64,000 bases of DNA. It comes from Lachnospiraceae bacterium. GTDB lineage: Bacteria; Bacillota; Clostridia; Lachnospirales; Lachnospiraceae. The notes under the pieces were generated by a model. The model saw nothing but the letters and a program-made list of their open reading frames with translations, was not told the DNA's origin and did no database searches. The DNA lies in contig JAEEND010000022.1 of the NCBI GenBank assembly GCA_016283575.1, forward strand, positions 1 through 64,000. The letters are read 5' to 3'. Below are positions 7,022 to 15,414 of this stretch, in pieces (positions within the stretch are counted from its first letter, which is position 1; each line of letters begins with the position of its first letter). Position numbers and translations under genes: made by a program.

Positions 7022-9049
7022 TTGGCAAAAGAAAAAAGAAGAAGAAAACTGACGGTAAGAAGTCAGGCAAAGATTGTATCTAACAGGCTGGGAGTTGTAT
7101 TTTTGATCGTGCTCCTGGCTTTTGTTGGTTTAAGCGCCCGACTTATATATATAACAAAAGAAAATAACAACGATTATCAGCATAAGATTCTCTCTCAGCA
7201 GGCCTATGATTCCCAGGTCATTAATGCAAAACGCGGTGAGATCATAGATAGAAACGGAACCGTGCTTGCCACCAGTAAGGAAAGCTATAATGTTATCCTT
7301 GATGTCAAGAACCTTCTTTTGCATGATGAAAATGAAGGAAATACAGACGGAACGGAGCATACCCTTGCTGCCTTAAAGAATGTGTTCGGCGTTGATACTG
7401 AAAAGATACGTGAATATATTAAAGACACTCCGAAATCCCAGTATTATCAGGTAAAAAAGGGCGTATCCTTTGAAGAGATGTCCAGGTTTTTAATGTATAC
7501 CACAAAGCCTGAAAATGAAGAAGATAACGATACTCTTTATGATAAAAATGTTAATTCCGTATGGTTTGAAAAATATTATGTAAGATTCTATCCTCAGAAT
7601 ACTCTCGCCTGCGATACCATAGGTTTTTCCCTTAATAACGGTACCGCATCCTATGGCCTTGAAGAATATTACAATGACCTTTTAACCGGTGTAAACGGCC
7701 GTAAATATGGTTTCTTAGGAGATAATTCCACTCAGGAGATCACGACGATCCCGGCTACAGACGGATATAAGCTTGTTACCACCATTGATTCCAACATTTC
7801 TTTGATGGTTAAGAAACATTTAAAAGATTTTATGTTTGAATATAAGGATAATGTACGTGAAGGATTCGGAGCCAACAATGTGGGCTGCATCATCATGAAT
7901 GCAAAAACCGGAGAAATCCTTGCAATGGAAAGTTATCCCGATTTTGATCTTAATGATCCAACTGATATAAGTGAGTATTATTCGGAAGAAGAAATTAATA
8001 CCATGAAGGATGACGGCACTCTTAAGGATGCCTATGATGCCCTATGGAAGAATTTCTGCATTCAGGATACCTATGAACCCGGTTCCGTTATGAAGCCTTT
8101 TACCGTTGCGATGGGGCTTGAAACCGGTACCATTAAAGGCAACGAAGGATATCAGTGTAACGGATATCTCACTATCGGCGGTCATGAAATCTACTGTCAT
8201 AACAGAGCAGGTGACGGCTGGCTTGATATAAAGGGAGCCGTGGCTCAGTCCTGTAACGTTGCTCTTATGTATATGAGCAGACAGATCGGAGCGGAGAATT
8301 TCTTAAAATACCAGGAAGTATTTAACTTTGGCCTCAGGACCAATATAGATCTTACAGGTGAAACAAGAACCGACAGCGTCGTGTTCAATGAAAATACACT
8401 TCATGAAACCGAACTTGCCACTGCAAGCTTCGGTCAGGGCTTTAACGTAACCATGATACAGATGATCACGGGTTATGCTGCTCTTGTTAACGGCGGTTAT
8501 TATTATGAGCCCCATGTAGTAAACAGGATTCTTACTTCCGGTGGTTCGGTTGTAAAGAATATTGAGCCGAGAGTGGTTAAACAGGTTGTATCGGAGACCA
8601 CTTCCGCCAAGATCCGTGAATACTGTAATGCGGTGGTGACGGAGGGTACAGGCTGGAGAGCCAAGCCTGCAGGATATGCAGTGGGCGGTAAGACCGGTAC
8701 TGCCGAAACCGTACCGAGAGGAAACGGAGAATATGTTGTATCATTCATGTGTCATGCGCCGGCGGATGATCCCGAGATCATCTGTTACGTGGTTGTTGAC
8801 AGACCTAACGTGGCTGTTCAGGAAGATGCCAAATATGCAACGATCATTTCCCATGAAATACTTACTGACGTCCTTCCTTATCTGAATATTCCCATGACTG
8901 AAGATCTGACGGAACAGGATATAGCTGCTCTTGAAGAAAGAGAGCTTTCCATACTTACCAATCGTACGGAAAAAGAAGATCCTGATGCTGATTCCGAAGA
9001 AAACGGCGAAGGCGAAAACGAAAACAACGGAGATTCCAATAATGACTAA
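7022..9049 (+). CDS. ftsI: Septal peptidoglycan transpeptidase (class B PBP, FtsI/PbpB type)
   Basis: 675 aa. A basic N-terminus and one membrane helix (about 23-43) are followed by the PBP dimerisation domain and a transpeptidase domain. The three active-site motifs are visible: S355-V-M-K358, S410-C-N412 and K557-T-G559. It crosslinks septal peptidoglycan with FtsW. No PASTA domains are seen; the protein ends in an acidic Glu/Asn-rich tail (about residues 635-675). I chose TTG at 7022 with GCGAGG about 9 nt upstream, because no ATG lies before the basic leader. A SpoVD-type role cannot be excluded, but the context favours vegetative division. Confidence 0.93.
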   Translation: MAKEKRRRKLTVRSQAKIVSNRLGVVFLIVLLAFVGLSARLIYITKENNNDYQHKILSQQAYDSQVINAKRGEIIDRNGTVLATSKESYNVILDVKNLLLHDENEGNTDGTEHTLAALKNVFGVDTEKIREYIKDTPKSQYYQVKKGVSFEEMSRFLMYTTKPENEEDNDTLYDKNVNSVWFEKYYVRFYPQNTLACDTIGFSLNNGTASYGLEEYYNDLLTGVNGRKYGFLGDNSTQEITTIPATDGYKLVTTIDSNISLMVKKHLKDFMFEYKDNVREGFGANNVGCIIMNAKTGEILAMESYPDFDLNDPTDISEYYSEEEINTMKDDGTLKDAYDALWKNFCIQDTYEPGSVMKPFTVAMGLETGTIKGNEGYQCNGYLTIGGHEIYCHNRAGDGWLDIKGAVAQSCNVALMYMSRQIGAENFLKYQEVFNFGLRTNIDLTGETRTDSVVFNENTLHETELATASFGQGFNVTMIQMITGYAALVNGGYYYEPHVVNRILTSGGSVVKNIEPRVVKQVVSETTSAKIREYCNAVVTEGTGWRAKPAGYAVGGKTGTAETVPRGNGEYVVSFMCHAPADDPEIICYVVVDRPNVAVQEDAKYATIISHEILTDVLPYLNIPMTEDLTEQDIAALEERELSILTNRTEKEDPDADSEENGEGENENNGDSNND

Positions 9050-10061
9050 AGCAATCATACTTTTATTTATTATTTCTTTTGTAATAAGCCTTATCTTAGG
9101 ACCCATTATAATTCCTGTTTTACGTAAGATTAAGGCAGGACAGACGGAGCGTGAAGACGGCCCCGAATCCCATTTAAAGAAAACGGGAACCCCCACCATG
9201 GGAGGCTTTATATTTTTAATAAGTGCAATTTTGAGCTTTTTCGTTGCTCCCTTAATCTATAGCATTGTTTACAATACTCCATTGGCGATTGTAACTGCTT
9301 CAATTAATCCTGAATTTTTAGCTCGCAGTCTTCCTGTAATCTTTTTGACTTTGGGTTTTGCTCTTATAGGCTTTATCGACGATTTTATTAAAGTAGTTTT
9401 AAAGAGATCTTTGGGACTCAGAGCATGGCAGAAGATGCTTCTTCAGATTATAGTTGCAGGCGCTTTTGCTCTGTACTTATATAATTGGGGATTTCCTTTT
9501 GCAACATTGATACCGTTTACCGGAAACGGAGTATTTTTTAATAAGCTCTGGTTTGTGCCTGTAATTATTTTTATTATTGTGGGTACAGTTAACGGATCCA
9601 ATTTTACTGACGGTGTTGACGGCCTCGAAACCAGTGTTACTGCGACAATGTGTCTCTTCTTAGCAATTGTTGCCGGTGTTTCAAAATCCATGCTTATAGT
9701 TGTTCCGGTAGTATTTTTCGGTGCGCTTTTAGGCTTCTTAATGTTTAATGTAAACAAAGCTCTTGTATTTATGGGTGATACCGGTTCCCTTGCTTTAGGC
9801 GGTCTGGTTTCCGGACTTTCCATCATGCTCGGTCTCGAATTTTACCTTCCCATATTTGCGCTCATCTATTTTGTTGAAGTTTTATCCGTAATGCTTCAGG
9901 TCGGATATTTTAAATTAACTCACGGAAAAAGAATCTTTCGTATGGCACCCATTCACCATCATTTCGAACTTGGAGGATGGACGGAAGCCAAGGTTGTTGC
10001 CGTATTTACAGCAGTGACCATGGTACTTTGTGCCTTTGTTTTATACTTTATTATTGTGTAG
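9042..10061 (+). CDS. mraY: Phospho-N-acetylmuramoyl-pentapeptide transferase MraY
   Basis: 339 aa, about 10 membrane helices. MraY links UDP-MurNAc-pentapeptide to undecaprenyl phosphate, giving lipid I on the inner face of the membrane. Diagnostic motifs: HLKKTGTPTMGG near residue 47, the catalytic aspartates in FIDD and NFTDGVDGLE, and APIHHHFELGG near the C-terminus. The ATG at 9042 overlaps the end of the PBP gene by 8 nt and has CGGAG upstream. An in-frame upstream ATG at 8931 would lie well inside the PBP gene. Translational coupling with the PBP is likely. Confidence 0.97.
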   Translation: MTKAIILLFIISFVISLILGPIIIPVLRKIKAGQTEREDGPESHLKKTGTPTMGGFIFLISAILSFFVAPLIYSIVYNTPLAIVTASINPEFLARSLPVIFLTLGFALIGFIDDFIKVVLKRSLGLRAWQKMLLQIIVAGAFALYLYNWGFPFATLIPFTGNGVFFNKLWFVPVIIFIIVGTVNGSNFTDGVDGLETSVTATMCLFLAIVAGVSKSMLIVVPVVFFGALLGFLMFNVNKALVFMGDTGSLALGGLVSGLSIMLGLEFYLPIFALIYFVEVLSVMLQVGYFKLTHGKRIFRMAPIHHHFELGGWTEAKVVAVFTAVTMVLCAFVLYFIIV

Positions 10062-10069
10062 GATGATTC

Positions 10070-11272
10070 ATGGAAAATACTGCGACATTAAAAAGAAAAA
10101 AATATTTTGATTTTACCCTTCTTTTTATAGTGCTGTTTCTTTTAGGCTTCGGGCTTGTAATGGTTTATTCCACAAGCTCATATGTTGCTTCCGTATCAAG
10201 CGGCGACGATTTTGCCTTTTTTAAGGCTCAGCTCCGAAGCATCATAGTGGGTCTTTTTGTCATGCTTTTGGCATATCTTTTCCCATATAAATACTATAAA
10301 AAGTTCGCACCTTTCATTCTTCTTGCTTCCTTTATCATTGTGCCATTGGTGCTTACACCTCTCGGTGGTGCGGAAGGAGAGACGATTAATGGCGCAAGAC
10401 GCTGGATCTTTCTTTTCGGATTCTCCATTCAGCCTGCCGAAATAGTGAAGATCGCCATTATTATCTATTCGGCGGCCCTTCTTTCCAAGATGACCATGAA
10501 AGAAAGACAGTCATTGAGAGGCACCGCATTTATCCTGGGACCGGCGGGCATTTTATTTTTAATGCTTCTTTTTATTACTACCAACTTAAGCTCCGCAATC
10601 ATCGTATTCGGTATTGCCTACGTGCTTCTTGTTATTGCATCTAAAAAGAATATCTATGCCTATATGCTTTTGATCGGAGTAGCGATAGTGGGTGTTCTTG
10701 GTGTTATCATGATAGCAAAGGGCATCGGTTCTTCCATATGGGGATTCAGAGGAGAAAGAATACTTGCATGGCTTAATCCCGAGGCTTATGCAGATGGTAA
10801 AGGCTTCCAGGTATTACAGTCTCTTTACAGTATCGGATCCGGCGGAATCTTCGGTAAAGGACTTGGAAAGAGCATGCAGAAGCTGGGCTTCTTACCATAT
10901 GCGCAGAACGATATGATCTTTGCGATTATCTGCGAGGAACTTGGATTATTCGGCGGCCTTGCGGTTATATTCATGTTTGTGCTACTACTTTTCAGACTCA
11001 GAGACATTGTTTATTACACGACCGATCTTTTCGGAAGCTTACTTGTATGCGGTGTTTTTGCTCATATTGCGATTCAGGTTGTGCTTAATGTGGCAGTTGT
11101 AACAAATACCATTCCCAATACGGGTATTTCTTTACCGTTTATAAGCTATGGCGGATCGTCGGTTATTTTCCTGTTGGCGGAAATCGGTATCGTCATGAAT
11201 GTGGCAAGTAATATTGATTTCGCGACTCCCAATGTAAATTATCAGGAGACAATAGATGAGGAAACGGAGTAA
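10070..11272 (+). CDS. ftsW: Septal peptidoglycan polymerase FtsW (SEDS family)
   Basis: 400 aa, ten predicted membrane helices. SEDS proteins polymerise lipid II into glycan strands; FtsW acts with the class B PBP encoded two genes upstream. Family marks include FGLVMVYSTSS in helix 1, the catalytic-loop region with NGARRWI and FSIQPAEIVKI, and the C-terminal PNTGISLPFISYGGSS. Length and motifs favour FtsW, and the division-cluster context settles it over RodA. It starts 8 bp after mraY and overlaps ftsQ by 17 bp. Confidence 0.95.
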   Translation: MENTATLKRKKYFDFTLLFIVLFLLGFGLVMVYSTSSYVASVSSGDDFAFFKAQLRSIIVGLFVMLLAYLFPYKYYKKFAPFILLASFIIVPLVLTPLGGAEGETINGARRWIFLFGFSIQPAEIVKIAIIIYSAALLSKMTMKERQSLRGTAFILGPAGILFLMLLFITTNLSSAIIVFGIAYVLLVIASKKNIYAYMLLIGVAIVGVLGVIMIAKGIGSSIWGFRGERILAWLNPEAYADGKGFQVLQSLYSIGSGGIFGKGLGKSMQKLGFLPYAQNDMIFAIICEELGLFGGLAVIFMFVLLLFRLRDIVYYTTDLFGSLLVCGVFAHIAIQVVLNVAVVTNTIPNTGISLPFISYGGSSVIFLLAEIGIVMNVASNIDFATPNVNYQETIDEETE

Positions 11273-11999
11273 ATTAAAGGGTTTTATAGTGTTCCTTGTG
11301 ATTCTTTTGGTGATTTCAGGAGCGCTATTCGGTATATTTGAATATGTAAAGCACAATTATACCGTTAAAAATGTGCTGGTGGAGGGAAACATCCACTACA
11401 CCGATGATGAAATAAAGGATCTGGTGATAGGAGAGGGACTTAAAGGAAACTCTCTTTATCTTTCATATATCTATAAAAATAAAGAAGTTGAAAACATCCC
11501 TTTCGTCGAAACAATGGATGTAAAGGTGGTATCACCTGACACTGTACGTATCACTGTTTACGAGAAGATCCTGGCAGGATATATAGAATTCCTTGGTCAG
11601 TACATCTATTTTGACAAGGATGGGATAGTATGTGAAGCATCTCACGTAAAAACCCTTGGAATTCCAGAGGTTATAGGAGTAAAATTTGATTATGTGGTGA
11701 TGCATGAAATGTTGCCGGCAGAGGATCCCGAGCTTTTTAATAATGTATTAAATATTACAAAACTTATGGAAAAATACGGGGTATTGGCAGATAAACTTTA
11801 TTTTGCCAAGAATGGTGACATATCACTTTATATCGGTGATATAGTCGCAAGCCTCGGTAATGATGAAAATATAGACATAAAGATCATGAATCTTCCGGGA
11901 ATCCTTGCTAATCTTCAGGGAAAAGCGGGTGTACTCAGGATGGAAGACTATGATGAAAATACAAAAAGAGTATCTCTTGAACCAAAGAAAGATAAATAG
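11256..11999 (+). CDS. ftsQ: Cell division protein FtsQ/DivIB
   Basis: 247 aa. A short basic N-terminus and one membrane helix (about 8-28) are followed by a POTRA domain (about 33-105, beginning YTVKNVLVEGNIHYTDDEI) and a beta domain. This is the FtsQ/DivIB layout: an extracytoplasmic scaffold that joins FtsL and FtsB/DivIC. The start overlaps the last 17 bases of ftsW, suggesting coupled translation. It is somewhat short but contains the conserved IPFVETMDVKVVSPDTVRI segment. murD follows 14 bp later. Confidence 0.9.
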   Translation: MRKRSKLKGFIVFLVILLVISGALFGIFEYVKHNYTVKNVLVEGNIHYTDDEIKDLVIGEGLKGNSLYLSYIYKNKEVENIPFVETMDVKVVSPDTVRITVYEKILAGYIEFLGQYIYFDKDGIVCEASHVKTLGIPEVIGVKFDYVVMHEMLPAEDPELFNNVLNITKLMEKYGVLADKLYFAKNGDISLYIGDIVASLGNDENIDIKIMNLPGILANLQGKAGVLRMEDYDENTKRVSLEPKKDK

Positions 12000-12013
12000 C
12001 ATGTGGTGGCTGA

Positions 12014-13297
12014 ATGATTGATTTTTTGAGAAGCTTTGTAAAAAACAAAAAAGTATTGATCCTCGGTTTCGGACGAGAGGGACGTGCAAGCTTTGATCTT
12101 TTAAGAGAAGCGGGCGGATACTTAGCACTTGCGGTTTCCGATATGAAGAATATTGAAGATCTTCCCGAAGATGTAACACTTCATACCGGTGATGATTATC
12201 TTTCCGTAATCGATGATTATGACATTATATTTAAGACTCCGGGCATAGTAATGCCCAAGGAACTTAAAGAATATAAGGCTTTCTTTACATCGGAAACAGA
12301 ACTTTTTATTGAACGATACAGGGATAGAATTATCGGTATCACCGGAACCAAGGGAAAGAGTACCACATCAACCCTTCTTTATGAGACCCTCAAGGATTTC
12401 GGTTTAAAGGTTCTTTTTGCAGGGAATATCGGAATTCCTGTTTTTGATATCTGGAAAGAAATAGATGATGATACGCTGATTGTATTGGAGCTTTCCTGCC
12501 ATCAGCTTGAATATGCCGTAACATCACCGAAATATTCTATGATCTTAAATATTTACGAAGACCATCTCGATCACTACGGCACAAGGGAAAGATATGCAAA
12601 ATCGAAGCTTAACCTTCCTTTATATCAAAAGGAGACCGATCTTTTCCTTACCACAAAAGAAGTGACGGATGAATTCGGTGAATTTAAAGTAAATACGGTT
12701 CATGTAGATAAAAGCATTCTTCCCATAAAAAGCTTAAATGAGATAAATAAGAATCTTAAGGGAGAACATAATCTTCTTAATGCAGCCTTTGTGTACAGTA
12801 TGGCCGGGGTATTTGGCGTAACCCTTGAAAGCTTTCTTGGTACTCTTTCAAGATTTAATCCCCTTCCTCACAGACTTGAGTATGCAGGATGCTTTAACGG
12901 CGTTGATTTCTATGATGATTCCATTTCCACAACTGTCAAGAGTGCCATCAGTGCCTGTGAAAGCGTGGAAAATTCCGAGACCATTCTGATCGGTGGAATG
13001 GAAAGAAATATAGATTATACCGAACTTGTTTCTTATCTTAAGAAATCGAAGCTAAAAAATATTATCTGCATGTATGAATCCGGTGAAAGATTCTATGAAA
13101 TGTATAAAAAAGCCCTTAAATTTCCGGGAGCTCCCAAGGCTTATTTAAAGAAGGATTTAAACGAAGCAGTTTCTTTTGCAAAAGAGATTACCGGAAAGGG
13201 AGGCGCGGTTTTGCTTAGCCCCGCTGCGGCCAGCTATGGCTATTTTAAGAATTTCGAAGAGCGCGGTGACAAATTCAAAAATCTCGTAAAATGTTAA
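12014..13297 (+). CDS. murD: UDP-N-acetylmuramoyl-L-alanine--glutamate ligase (MurD family, variant)
   Basis: 427 aa Mur ligase adding glutamate to UDP-MurNAc-L-Ala. A Rossmann-like N-domain (VLILGFGREGRAS) precedes the ATP loop G111-T-K-G-K-S-T117 and the NIYEDHLDHYGT catalytic motif. Unusually, the canonical DSKATN motif reads D302-S-I-S-T-T307, and the following loop is GGMERNIDY instead of GGDGKGADF. From memory, DSIxTT with GG-(D/E)R-x-x-DY marks the MurD2 branch, some of which add L-Glu before MurL epimerisation. No murL-like gene is in the window. D- versus L-Glu use is undecided. The gene ends the division operon; ftsZ follows with its own promoter. Confidence 0.9.
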   Translation: MIDFLRSFVKNKKVLILGFGREGRASFDLLREAGGYLALAVSDMKNIEDLPEDVTLHTGDDYLSVIDDYDIIFKTPGIVMPKELKEYKAFFTSETELFIERYRDRIIGITGTKGKSTTSTLLYETLKDFGLKVLFAGNIGIPVFDIWKEIDDDTLIVLELSCHQLEYAVTSPKYSMILNIYEDHLDHYGTRERYAKSKLNLPLYQKETDLFLTTKEVTDEFGEFKVNTVHVDKSILPIKSLNEINKNLKGEHNLLNAAFVYSMAGVFGVTLESFLGTLSRFNPLPHRLEYAGCFNGVDFYDDSISTTVKSAISACESVENSETILIGGMERNIDYTELVSYLKKSKLKNIICMYESGERFYEMYKKALKFPGAPKAYLKKDLNEAVSFAKEITGKGGAVLLSPAAASYGYFKNFEERGDKFKNLVKC

Positions 13298-13307
13298 AGA
13301 TTTGTTG

Positions 13308-13336
13308 TTGCGCAAATAAAAAAATGATTATATTAT
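13308..13336 (+). promoter_or_regulatory. Sigma-A promoter of ftsZ
   Basis: TTGCGC at 13308-13313, a 17-bp spacer and TATTAT at 13331-13336. It lies in the 77-bp gap between murD and ftsZ. Confidence 0.65.
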
Positions 13337-13374
13337 AGAGAGTGTAGTTTTTAATAGGTGAAGGAGGAAATACC

Positions 13375-14529
13375 TTGCTGGAGATTATTAGTAACGAGGC
13401 AGATTCCGCAGCTAAGATCATAGTAGTAGGTGTTGGTGGTGCAGGAAACAATGCTGTAAATAGAATGGTTGAGGAGAATATTTCAGGGGTTGATTTTATC
13501 GGAGTTAATACCGATAAGCAGGCTCTCCAGTTATGCAAGGCTCCTAAGCTTATTCAGATAGGCGAAAAATTAACCAAAGGACTTGGTGCGGGTGCAAAGC
13601 CCGAAATCGGCGAAAAGGCCGCAGAAGAAAGCTCTGAAGAACTTCAGGCTGCTATTCGCGGTGCAGACATGGTATTTATTACCTGTGGTATGGGCGGCGG
13701 AACCGGTACAGGTGCGGCTCCCGTGATCAGTAAGATTGCCAAGGATATGGGTATCCTTACTGTAGGTGTTGTAACCAAGCCTTTCAGATTTGAAGCAAAA
13801 CAGAGAATGGTCAATGCCATCGGCGGTATCGATAAGATCAAAGAAAACGTTGATACATTGATCGTTATTCCCAATGATAAATTGTTAGATATTATTGATA
13901 AACGTACTTCATTCCCCGATGCTTTAAAGAAGGCTGATGAAGTATTGCAGCAGGCTGTATCAGGTATTACAGATCTTATTAATGCGCCTGCACTTATTAA
14001 CCTTGACTTTGCTGACGTACAGACAGTCATGAAGGGCAAGGGCGTTGCTCACATCGGTATCGGTGTCGGTAAGGGCGATGAAAAGGCTCTTGATGCAGTT
14101 AAGATGGCTGTTGACAGCCCCTTACTTGAAACCACCATTAACGGTGCCACCAATGTTATCATCAACATTTCCGGTGACATTACTCTTGCTGATGTATCCG
14201 ATGCAACAGATTATGTTCGTGATCTTACCGGCGATGATGTTAATGTTATCTTCGGTGCTCTTTATACAAAAGCTGAACAGGAAACATGTAAGATTACCGT
14301 TATTGCTACGGGCTTACAGGGTAACAGCGAGAGAGCAAGAGTTGCAAGCCTCATTGATGCCCGCTTGAAGGGAATTCCTACACCCGGTGTTGCTAAGACA
14401 GAAACAACCGTAGGAGTTACTCCCGCACTTGATATCCCTGTTCCCACAATGGGACTTCAGAATCCCAAGGAAATAAAGAGTAATGTTGATTCACAGACTC
14501 TTGTAGTTCCTTCTTTCTTAAGAAAATAA
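13375..14529 (+). CDS. ftsZ: Cell division GTPase FtsZ
   Basis: 384 aa tubulin homologue that polymerises into the Z ring. The GTP-binding glycine loop G107-GGTGTG is intact, as are [14 protein letters not shown] near the N-terminus and the T7 loop [13 protein letters not shown] short linker leads to the C-terminal peptide VVPSFLRK, which docks FtsA/SepF/ZapA-type partners. Translation starts at TTG 13375, preceded by a perfect GGAGG 6 nt upstream; no ATG gives the family start. Its own promoter and terminator make it a separate transcription unit from the mraZ operon. No ftsA or sepF is adjacent. Confidence 0.98.
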   Translation: MLEIISNEADSAAKIIVVGVGGAGNNAVNRMVEENISGVDFIGVNTDKQALQLCKAPKLIQIGEKLTKGLGAGAKPEIGEKAAEESSEELQAAIRGADMVFITCGMGGGTGTGAAPVISKIAKDMGILTVGVVTKPFRFEAKQRMVNAIGGIDKIKENVDTLIVIPNDKLLDIIDKRTSFPDALKKADEVLQQAVSGITDLINAPALINLDFADVQTVMKGKGVAHIGIGVGKGDEKALDAVKMAVDSPLLETTINGATNVIINISGDITLADVSDATDYVRDLTGDDVNVIFGALYTKAEQETCKITVIATGLQGNSERARVASLIDARLKGIPTPGVAKTETTVGVTPALDIPVPTMGLQNPKEIKSNVDSQTLVVPSFLRK

Positions 14530-14543
14530 TTTAGACATGACAG

Positions 14544-14571
14544 CCCGTCGGTTTAACCGGCGGGTTTTTTA
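14544..14571 (+). terminator. Rho-independent terminator of ftsZ
   Basis: CCCGTCGGTT / AACCGGCGGG hairpin with one G-T pair, then T6. Confidence 0.92.
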
Positions 14572-14638
14572 TTGCCACTAAATTTTGAAAACAGCGGCAA
14601 AATATAACTAAATATTGAAATTTGGTTTCCATAACTCA

Positions 14639-14667
14639 TTGACATAACAATTTTTTGACAATATAAT
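14639..14667 (+). promoter_or_regulatory. Consensus sigma-A promoter of nrdR
   Basis: A perfect TTGACA at 14639-14644, 17-bp spacer and perfect TATAAT at 14662-14667, 60 bp before the nrdR start. The strongest promoter match in the window. No clear NrdR box pair was seen around it. Confidence 0.88.
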
Positions 14668-14726
14668 GAAATAGGTACATAAGTACTGATTAACAGCCAT
14701 TGAGGGTTACAGAAAAGGAGAAGGCT

Positions 14727-15179
14727 ATGAAATGTCCGTTTTGTGGTCATGAAGACACAAGAGTAATTGATTCAAGACCTGCTGAAGACAACAACTCCAT
14801 CAGAAGAAGAAGAGTTTGTGATGAGTGTGGCAAGAGATTTACAACCTATGAAAAGGTTGAAACCATTCCTCTTATTATCATTAAAAAAGATAAGAACAGA
14901 GAAACGTATGACAGAACCAAGCTTCAGGGCGGCATTTTACGTGCCTGCCATAAGCGTCCCATAAGTGCCGATAAGATCAATCAGATCGTTGATGATGTTG
15001 AAACAAAGATCTTTTCCATGGAAGAAAAAGAAATTGAATCAAGAGTCATCGGTGAACTTATCATGGATAAGTTAAAAGAAGTGGATGCTGTAGCCTATGT
15101 GCGTTTTGCTTCCGTATACAGAGAGTTTAAGGATGTTAACAGCTTCCTTGATGAACTTAGAAATGTATTGGACAAGTAA
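14727..15179 (+). CDS. nrdR: Transcriptional repressor NrdR
   Basis: 150 aa, the usual size. NrdR represses ribonucleotide reductase genes according to ATP/dATP bound at its ATP-cone. The zinc ribbon has C3, C6, C31 and C34 (MKCPFCGHEDTRV ... CDECGKRF), followed by the ATP-cone from about residue 49. The start at 14727 has AAAGGAGAAGG upstream and gives the invariant family N-terminus. It is a single-gene unit between a consensus promoter and a hairpin-rich spacer. Confidence 0.98.
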   Translation: MKCPFCGHEDTRVIDSRPAEDNNSIRRRRVCDECGKRFTTYEKVETIPLIIIKKDKNRETYDRTKLQGGILRACHKRPISADKINQIVDDVETKIFSMEEKEIESRVIGELIMDKLKEVDAVAYVRFASVYREFKDVNSFLDELRNVLDK

Positions 15180-15210
15180 GAACCAATAATTCCGAAGGAA
15201 ATATTGGTTC
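15180..15210. repeat. Inverted repeat after nrdR
   Basis: GAACCAATA and TATTGGTTC pair across 13 nt immediately after the nrdR stop. No T-tract follows, so it is not a classical terminator. Confidence 0.6.
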
Positions 15211-15214
15211 GATC

Positions 15215-15274
15215 GATAATAAATCGCAAAGCGATTTATTATACATGATAATAAATCGCAAAGCGATTTATTAT
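15215..15274. repeat. Tandem duplicate of a 28-bp palindrome
   Basis: GATAATAAATCGC-AAA-GCGATTTATTAT occurs at 15215-15242 and again, identical, at 15247-15274, with a 32-bp period. Each copy is a 12-13 bp hairpin with a 3-nt loop and no T-tract. Cruciform, transcript-end or protein-binding roles are possible. Confidence 0.85.
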
Positions 15275-15294
15275 ATTCCTTTATTTTCGGTATT

Positions 15295-15328
15295 AAATCA
15301 CGATGGTGAAAATCATCGTGATTTTTTT
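15295..15328 (+). terminator. Rho-independent terminator downstream of nrdR
   Basis: AAATCACGATG / CATCGTGATTT with an 8-nt loop and a T7 tract. It closes the nrdR unit just before the transporter promoter. Confidence 0.88.
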
Positions 15329-15339
15329 GTCAAATTCCA

Positions 15340-15368
15340 TTGACTTTGATGTGTAAATATACTATATT
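15340..15368 (+). promoter_or_regulatory. Sigma-A promoter of the peptide ABC transporter operon
   Basis: TTGACT at 15340-15345, a 17-bp spacer and TATATT at 15363-15368, 47 bp before the substrate-binding protein gene. Confidence 0.75.
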
Positions 15369-15414
15369 TTCATTGTTAATTTAGGGCACAGCCCGGAAGA
15401 AAAGGAGACACAAG

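Noticed and set aside
15215..15274. CRISPR array
   Set aside because: Only two repeats, palindromic across their full length, separated by 4 bp; no spacers of CRISPR size and no cas genes.
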